A DNA stretch of 64,000 nt from Tranzscheliella williamsii (lineage: Eukaryota; Basidiomycota; Ustilaginomycetes; Ustilaginales; Ustilaginaceae): positions 124,001 to 188,000 of the forward strand of contig JALBYF010000033.1 in assembly GCA_023212725.1 (NCBI GenBank), read 5' to 3'. The notes below the pieces were generated by a model that had not been told where the DNA came from, ran no database searches, and worked only from the letters and a program-made list of their open reading frames with translations. Shown one piece after another: positions 57,731-64,000 of the stretch (position 1 is the first letter of the stretch; every line of letters starts with the position of its first letter). The position numbers and the translations under genes were made by a program.

Positions 57731-58681
57731 TCAGACGGCGTGCGTGGTGGCGGTGGTGGTGTTGTGGGTGGTGGGCTTGAGACCGAGCTCCTTTTCGAGT
57801 TTCTCGGCAACGCCATCGACCTTGCGGTCACACTTGCTCGTGTTGAGGACGCCCGTGTCGTGGACAGAGCCAACATTCTGGCCGAGCTTGCCGCCGTGGG
57901 CGATGAAGTCCGACTTGGCAATGGGTTTGTGGTGGGTCGACTCGTGGACAATGGGTGCCTCGTGGGTGACGACGTGCGTGGGGATCACAGTCTGGATACG
58001 GTGGTATTCGTGCGAGTCCTTCTCGACAATGGGCTGGACAACGTTGTGGATGTGGTGATGAATGTCCTCCTTGACGCGCTCGCCCTTGTCGACAATCTGT
58101 CGGTGGGTGGGGCCCTCAGTGTATGTGTCGCGGTGCTGGCCGGCCACCGAAGAGAGCAGCGCGGCGTCCTTGTCCGTCGACGCGTGCTGTTCGTGCACCT
58201 TGGTGACTGGGTGTATCTTCGAGTGCACTTGCTCGGCATGGTGCTCCGAGTCCAAAATGGGCTGCGTGTGGTGCTGGACATGGTGCATATGACGCTCGTG
58301 CTCCTTCTCGCGCTGCACTTCCTCAACCTCATGTCGCTGGTGCGTCTGGTGAGTAACATGAGAAAGATGCTGCACATCCTGGTCCACCTTGCCGTTCTTC
58401 AAGTCCAAATGGGCCCCATCAACGTGGTGCCCCTCCTTGTGTGGGATAGTGCCATCCTTGGCATGCACATCGGCCGATCGGCCCAGACCATGCTCAATCT
58501 TGTCTGTGCGCGAGGCCGGTGTCGTAGCAGCGCCCGTACCGGCGCCGGCACCAAGTTCTTTGGTGCGGGTTTCGGGCGAGACAGCAGTGGAAGAGGGTGC
58601 GGTCGAATGGTTGGTGTGTCCATCATCGGACGAATCGTCCGAGTGGGATCTTCGGGAAAGGACTTTCTTAACAGAGTTCAT
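57731..58681 (-). CDS. Histidine-rich hydrophilic protein of unknown function
   Basis: 316 residues, intronless, starting MNSVKKVLSRRSHSDDSSDD. No signal peptide, membrane span or enzyme motif is seen, and there is only one cysteine (near residue 288). Two related His-rich segments occur: one near 125-155 (ERHMHHVQHHTQPILDSEHH) and one near 207-240 (EDIHHHIHNVVQPIVEKDSHEY), followed by IQTVIPTHVVTHEAPIVHEST. The repeated HH-x-x-x-QPI pattern suggests internal duplication. Such proteins, rich in His, Glu and Lys, occur in fungi under vague 'allergen' or stress-protein labels and could bind metals or be LEA-like. That is inference; the function is unknown. Confidence 0.75.
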   Translation of the reverse strand: MNSVKKVLSRRSHSDDSSDDGHTNHSTAPSSTAVSPETRTKELGAGAGTGAATTPASRTDKIEHGLGRSADVHAKDGTIPHKEGHHVDGAHLDLKNGKVDQDVQHLSHVTHQTHQRHEVEEVQREKEHERHMHHVQHHTQPILDSEHHAEQVHSKIHPVTKVHEQHASTDKDAALLSSVAGQHRDTYTEGPTHRQIVDKGERVKEDIHHHIHNVVQPIVEKDSHEYHRIQTVIPTHVVTHEAPIVHESTHHKPIAKSDFIAHGGKLGQNVGSVHDTGVLNTSKCDRKVDGVAEKLEKELGLKPTTHNTTTATTHAV

Positions 58682-61299
58682 GGCAGCTGACTTGTATGGC
58701 TTTCTTCGTTGTATGGAGAGAGATGAGATGAGATGGTCAACGTCTGACTAACATGGGCCCTGCTTTTATGTGTTTGGAATGAACGAAGTCGCTACCAGAT
58801 GACGAGTGCCTTTTGTTGCCCTGCTGTGTTACTACAGAAGACGGGGTGCTGTGCCCTTAGCGCCAGAGGCAGAGTGTGTCGTCATTACCAGAGTCTGCCT
58901 ATGCGAGTGCAGCCCGAGGTTGCCTGTGCGGGTGCAAGGCGTATAGAGCCAGCTGAAAGTCTTACGTGGAGGCTGGCGTGGGAAAGCCAAATGATGTCAG
59001 AACGGACATAGACCTGGTGATGGCCGCTAAGCATCGCTGGTCCAGGGAGAAGGCAGACCGGCATCATGGATACGCAGCACCGGGCTACGGCGGGCGCATG
59101 ACGTTGATGACGTTCGAGGCGAGGCAACCGTGAAATTGGAGGATAGCATTGTGGTTATTATCACGACGGTGACCGCACAAAGGGCAGGCCACGACACTAT
59201 GGAATGAGTAGGTTATGGAGGTGCAAGCGCCCTGACGTCTTGAATGTCTGAGGTGAGCACACGGCCCCAGTTGCTCGCAAAGTGGGCCAAGCGAGGACAA
59301 GTGCGCGAAAATGTGCCATGGCGGTACAGCGGAGGCGATGCGCAGGGTCTCGAGGCTACATGCTGATAACTGCAAGGGCGGAGTCTCGATGCGACCGACG
59401 GACCCAACACAGTAGAACAAGTACATGCACTAGCACCAGACCCGCGCCGCCATAACTGTTCACACGGGCATCAGAGCCGCGCGATCGGTACACGATTAAT
59501 CGCCGCGTTTTATTGCAGCACAAGGCTACGGATGGTGCGCCATGGTAGGGCAAGAAGCTTGGATTTGTATGGAGCCGACCAGCGTTGGTAGCAGGCAGCA
59601 AGGCATACGGCTGGGTTAGCGTCGGCGAGGGACCTGCATAGAATACAGAAATGACGAGAAAAGACAAACAGAGATTGGGTAAGAAGTGTGAAGCCTGCAG
59701 ATGAACACTGTGCTTGCTGAATAACGTTGGAAAAGGCCGAGCGTGGAAAAGTGGTGGAAGCGCGAGATGTAGTGAGACCCAGAGTTCGTTACAGTCACAG
59801 TCACAGTCACAGTCACAGTCACAGTCAACACTTACAATCACAGCGTTGATGTAAGCATGGTGATGAGCGGCTATCCCAGCCAAGAACAGCGATAACTGAC
59901 AGCCGGCCTAGCGCGCAAAAAAGATGCAGGAATGCAATACAAGTGAGCAACAAATCGATTTAGGTCTTACATGTGTGTTACATTTATGACGAATACGTCG
60001 GTTGCGAATACATTGTCTTACGGCAGTTGCTGCAGGATCTGAGATCGGAAATGCAGAAGCACGGTGAGAAGGAACGCGGCGAAACTCAAGGTGCAAACGA
60101 TGAGTTAGCCCGCTCTTTCTCCGACTGACGAGAGGCATTCATGAATCTGGTATAGTTTGACCCTGCAGCGTCGCCGAGGTTACCGATGCGGCACATCTCA
60201 TTTACTCAGCCGCTTCGATGCAGCCCACATTGGTTTCGAGGGCCGGCCACTTTGAGCCAATCAACCCGCGGTTACTCTACTAACAACCCCGACACTCGTA
60301 ACGACCAGGCCCCGCACAGCTAGCGCCTCTTCTGTCTCACGACGTGTCTCTCAACACCGTCATGTTTCTTCTGTGGAGGGAACAGCGTAAGCCCCGTGCC
60401 ACCATGCCCGATGCTGACCTACATGCCAGCCGGGAGATGTGGCCCGGAATGCAAGTGTCGTCACCGCATGACCCGTCGCTTTGTTGCCTCATTGGCTCCA
60501 CTTTTGCCAACCTAATGTACCTAGCAGGCTTCGTCTACCTCGTCAATGATGCCGCGCAACAGCAACAAATTTGATCAAGTGCCTAGTAATTATGTTAGAT
60601 TGATGACTTTCTGCACTCGCAAGTAGCTCACATTTGAATGAGAACGCGGCAGTGGGTCCAAGTCCAAGACCACCAGGGCAAGGAAAGCAAGTATGTGTAG
60701 ACCTGTAGATGCGATCCCTTTTCGACCCTGCTTAGACCATCGTAATTGGCCGCTTAGTCACAAGCGGATGCTAGCACTCAAGACTGGAGAACAATTTAGT
60801 TTCATATGGGCGGATACAACGATATGTATATAACCTAAAAACCACAGGAGAAAGACGTGAAACATAAGAACTCAATCGAGAAGCCGAGATTTTTTTACAG
60901 GCAGAAAGAGAGCGGAAGGAAGAGAGTGCAAACAGATAAGCAACCGTCAAAGTCTTGGCAATTGCAGAGAAAATCCAGAAGAAGCCCAAGTGCAGGCATA
61001 TGGACCGAGTTCGTAAGGCTTGATAGAGTGGTCACAAGAATGGCAATGAGAGCCGGTTGAGTGAGAGTCTCTTGGTTGTTCGTCTGCCGCAGTAGACGAA
61101 CGGATAGGCAAACATTATGACAGCAAAGCATCGTGTAGCCGGTCGCAAGCCAACTTTGACGGTGCTGTACAGCAAAACAAGAAAAGAAGACAGCGACGGA
61201 CACGAGCACCCGTCTTCTGGGCTTGTGCTTATCAGTCATTCCTTGGCTGAGGAAGACAGCAACCAGTATCGGCTTTTTGATGCGAGCAGTTTATGCTGC
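58682..61299. other. Long intergenic region, no gene seen
   Basis: 2.6 kb between the His-rich gene promoter and the 3' end of the photoreceptor gene. It contains a hexamer microsatellite at 59791-59826. Frames are short and featureless. Confidence 0.4.
59791..59826. repeat. Hexamer microsatellite (ACAGTC)6
   Basis: Six exact tandem copies of ACAGTC. Confidence 0.95.
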
Positions 61300-63891
61300 T
61301 TAACTAAGCAACTCGGCAGAGCCAGACCCACGTCGACCTTCACTGCCACTGCCGCTACCGCTGCCATTCGTGGAGCCATCCTTTTCCGACGTGTTTCCGG
61401 AAGTGGTCGTGGTAGCGACGGTTTCTTCAGACCCATCTCCCGATGTTGACCGTCGTTGAATCTGTCTCGTAGAGAAAAACGAGAGGTCCGAGGCTGAGCT
61501 GTTGTTACCGCTGCTCCCGCTGCTGTTAGCTTCATGCAGGTAGGCAAGATTAGCCGTCGGTCGAAGATGCTGTCGATGACCGTGACCGTGGTCCGGTCGC
61601 CGCTTGATCGGACTTGTGTCCTGTACAGTGGGTGTGTGATAACCAGAGTGCATCATGCCATTCGGGAGCAGAGCAGTGGACGGTATCTGCGATGGGAGTA
61701 CTGCGTCAGGTACTGCCTGACGAGCAGCCTTGATCGCGCTGTCCTTGGATTGACGACGCAAGGCCCGGATTTCATCCTTTAGCCGTCGATTGACGTTTTG
61801 GAGCTGATGCATCTCGAAGACCCAAGAGCTGCTGCGCTCGGTTGACAGTTCGGCAAAAACAGAGCCAAGCGCCGAGACACTAGTCTCCGTCACATCGACA
61901 GCGGGCTGGGGTCCTCCCTTTGGATAAGCCACGTTGGGTACCATCCAAGCACTTTCCGCCGAGGCTCGTTGGACGTGCACAAAGACGGTCTGAAGCGCTG
62001 GACCGCCCGCGGCCGAGGAAGGGTAGAATGATGAAAAGACTGGTGTTGTGTTGCTGACGCCTTCTCCCATTAGATGTGATACGCTCATCGCCTGGCTACT
62101 ACGTAAAGCTTGAAGGAGCGATGGAGCTGCCTCGTAGTTGCTCACCTCGAGGACGTGCCGACCAAAGATGTCCTTTGAATCACACCCGAGCACTTCAGAG
62201 ATAGAGCCCGTTGTACTCAGGAAAACACCTTCGATCGACAGCTTGGCCCAAAAGGATGGCTCGGAGCTTTCTGCACCGCGCCGAACATGTTCCCAAGCAA
62301 GGTTATACACGGGACGTGGGCGGCCGCTAGAAACGACAACTTTTCTCCCCTTGCCTTGCTCCAAATGCAGTTTGCCGGTGCTTTCGATCCAGCGATGACC
62401 ATCTTCCTTATGTCGCATCCTCATGCTAAGGTTGACTCTGGGACCCGCTTGTCCCCCCCCACCTTTGGTGAGCGGATTGGCAACACCTTCCTTACGGATA
62501 TTGCGAGAGGCGGCGGCAGCAATACTGGCGTTGCTAGTCGAGTCCTTTAACTCTCGAAAGACAGGTACAACATCGCTCGGGTGGCAAAATTCAGAGATCG
62601 ATTTGCCAATCACCTCGTCCGCCGTGTAGCCTAAAATCCGCTCCACCGAAGGCGAAACGTAGAGGAACGTGCCCTTCAAGGAGAGCACGTAAATCAAATC
62701 GTGCGAATTCTCTAACAGCACGCGGGACCATTGTTTGATGTCCCCAGGCCCGTTGCCGTTCAGAAGATCCAGGATCTCGGCGGCGATAGCGACCTGCTTG
62801 CTCGTCTTCGCATCGGTCGCATTGTCCATCTCTTCGGAGGCGAGAATGCCGGAGCCTGGCTGCTCACCGCTTGGCCGATAGTTAACAATATAGGATCCAT
62901 CAGCCTTGCGCTTTACAATTGAGGTAGGCTGCTCCACGAGATCCACCTGAAATCCAACCAGGAAATCAACCTGGCTCGGATCGATCCACGAGACGGGTAC
63001 TACGGTCACCAGGTTGACGAAAGGCGTACCGTCTTTGCGGTAGTTGATGAGGCTGGCTTGACATTCGCGGTGCCCCACCAAGTGTTTCTGGAGGTGTTCG
63101 ACAGCGCGACTATCAGTGTGTTGACGTTCAGCCCCGGCCTTGAGTGGCAAGCCGGGAACCTGCAAGAATCGGCAATTCTTCCCCAGGATTTCATGAGGAG
63201 AGTAACCCGTCAGGTTACAGAAAGTCTCGCTAGCATAAATCAGTGGTTGCTCGGGGTGCCGAGCGTCCGAAATAGTGAAGGCACATGATAGATCGATAGG
63301 GCCTAGCGAGATACGCTGATCGGGGCGCGTGATCGCGCGAGACAAGATGCCCAATACATCCACGCCGGAAGATGAGTACTTGTTGGTCGTAGGCACTTCG
63401 GCACCAGCTGCAGGATTGTACTGGCCTCTGAAAACGGGCGAAGGAGGCACATTAGAAACACCTGGACGTGTGTAGTCTGAAGACATGCGGTCCAGCGTTT
63501 TCCGAGACGGCAAGCTCGCGGAGGAGCTATACGAATCCGAAGCGTCAGCTGTAAAAGACATGCTGCGAACTCCTGCGTGTGACGAAGCAAACGAAGAGGC
63601 CTCGGTCGCGCCGGTGTCAGAGGTCATAGCACGCTTGATGCCACGACCTGGGACCTGTGCGGTGGTAGGTCCAATGGTAGCATGAGTTTGCTGCCGCCGC
63701 TGCTGCATTGTCTGTGCATGTTGAGTTGTCGCTGAGTGATTGCTGCTTTGCTTGGCCGCTTGTCGCGCGAGTCGGCGACGCTCTTGAAGGGTCAGGTGGG
63801 GTTTCGGTAACGCCCTCGCGGCGCCTTGTGATTGTGTTTGTTTGACAGTCGTGATTGTCGGGGCAGCGGTGGAGCTTCGGAAACCAGACAT
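61300..63891 (-). CDS. wco1: White Collar-1 type blue-light photoreceptor (LOV + PAS domains)
   Basis: 863 residues, intronless. The LOV domain (about 196-320) has the photoactive Cys240 in GKNCRFLQ, a WC-1-type insertion after it (VPGLPLKAGAERQHTDSRAVEHL), then YRKDGTPFVNLVTVVPV. A second PAS (about 395-520, YVLSLKGTFLYVSPSVERILGYTADEVIGKSISEF) and a weaker third (about 560-680, SIEGVFLSTTGSISEVLGCDSKDIFGRH) follow. The C-terminus has a coiled-coil-like MHQLQNVNRRLKDEIRALRRQ and a basic SPIKRR, but no GATA zinc finger, as is normal for basidiomycete WC-1. It is expected to bind flavin and act with a WC-2 zinc-finger partner on light-regulated promoters. Only 109 bases of its promoter are in the window. 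Confidence 0.95.
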   Translation of the reverse strand: MSGFRSSTAAPTITTVKQTQSQGAARALPKPHLTLQERRRLARQAAKQSSNHSATTQHAQTMQQRRQQTHATIGPTTAQVPGRGIKRAMTSDTGATEASSFASSHAGVRSMSFTADASDSYSSSASLPSRKTLDRMSSDYTRPGVSNVPPSPVFRGQYNPAAGAEVPTTNKYSSSGVDVLGILSRAITRPDQRISLGPIDLSCAFTISDARHPEQPLIYASETFCNLTGYSPHEILGKNCRFLQVPGLPLKAGAERQHTDSRAVEHLQKHLVGHRECQASLINYRKDGTPFVNLVTVVPVSWIDPSQVDFLVGFQVDLVEQPTSIVKRKADGSYIVNYRPSGEQPGSGILASEEMDNATDAKTSKQVAIAAEILDLLNGNGPGDIKQWSRVLLENSHDLIYVLSLKGTFLYVSPSVERILGYTADEVIGKSISEFCHPSDVVPVFRELKDSTSNASIAAAASRNIRKEGVANPLTKGGGGQAGPRVNLSMRMRHKEDGHRWIESTGKLHLEQGKGRKVVVSSGRPRPVYNLAWEHVRRGAESSEPSFWAKLSIEGVFLSTTGSISEVLGCDSKDIFGRHVLEVSNYEAAPSLLQALRSSQAMSVSHLMGEGVSNTTPVFSSFYPSSAAGGPALQTVFVHVQRASAESAWMVPNVAYPKGGPQPAVDVTETSVSALGSVFAELSTERSSSWVFEMHQLQNVNRRLKDEIRALRRQSKDSAIKAARQAVPDAVLPSQIPSTALLPNGMMHSGYHTPTVQDTSPIKRRPDHGHGHRQHLRPTANLAYLHEANSSGSSGNNSSASDLSFFSTRQIQRRSTSGDGSEETVATTTTSGNTSEKDGSTNGSGSGSGSEGRRGSGSAELLS

Positions 63892-64000
63892 GGCAGGTGT
63901 AGAGTAGCGCGCAACGTTAGAGTCGAGCAGGTGGCTATGATGTGCGGCGATTTGACTTCGGTAAGATGCGGTAGTGTTGTGCGCCGCTAGACCGTCTGAA

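Noticed and set aside
59165..59200. ACAAAGGGC as a pheromone response element (ACAAAGGGA)
   Set aside because: It has one mismatch, a single copy and no pheromone-type gene nearby.

Overview
The window is nuclear DNA of a smut fungus (Basidiomycota, Ustilaginales, Ustilago/Sporisorium type). The GC-rich, gene-dense, mostly intronless genes with a few short GT-AG introns fit this. So do a class I hydrophobin of Hum2 length, a zinc-finger-less White Collar-1 type photoreceptor, and a tRNA gene with an intron after the anticodon. The assignment rests on gene content and protein recognition; no database search was run.

Layout. (1) 1-26,300 holds most of the secreted proteins: a truncated PAN/pectinacetylesterase-like protein, a sedolisin protease, a small GPI-anchored protein, a cutinase, a hydrophobin, a repeat precursor that Kex2 would cut into about 13 near-identical 18-20-residue peptides, and a heme-thiolate peroxidase interrupted by a frameshift. 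They sit among long intergenic stretches, a copia-like gag fragment, a MITE-like inverted repeat and a tRNA-Ile. Housekeeping genes in between are OLA1, pyruvate dehydrogenase E1-beta, CK2-beta and purine nucleoside phosphorylase. (2) 26,700-51,500 carries RPP1, an SDR, a BCAS3-domain protein, an HSL-type hydrolase, an aquaglyceroporin with a very long N-terminus, HSP90, CCR4, CDK8/SSN3 and an atypical SDR-like protein. (3) 51,600-64,000 carries SMC4, a STEEP1-like protein, a histidine-rich hydrophilic protein and a LOV/PAS photoreceptor of the WC-1 family.

Working together. Hydrophobin and repeat-peptide precursor are convergent neighbours with the same 14-base core promoter element at similar distances from their start codons; both look like cell-surface products, and this pair is the best candidate for an undescribed system. 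Sedolisin, cutinase, the esterase-like protein and the peroxidase would attack host protein, cuticle, wall polymers and aromatics. The rest is core metabolism, chaperoning, mRNA turnover, transcription, chromosome condensation and light sensing. Other points are an acid-residue-free N-terminal extension on OLA1 that looks like a mitochondrial presequence, a non-canonical HSP90 C-terminus, a degenerate second NPA box in the aquaglyceroporin, and a repeated switch to C-rich coding sequence near the 3' end of many genes.
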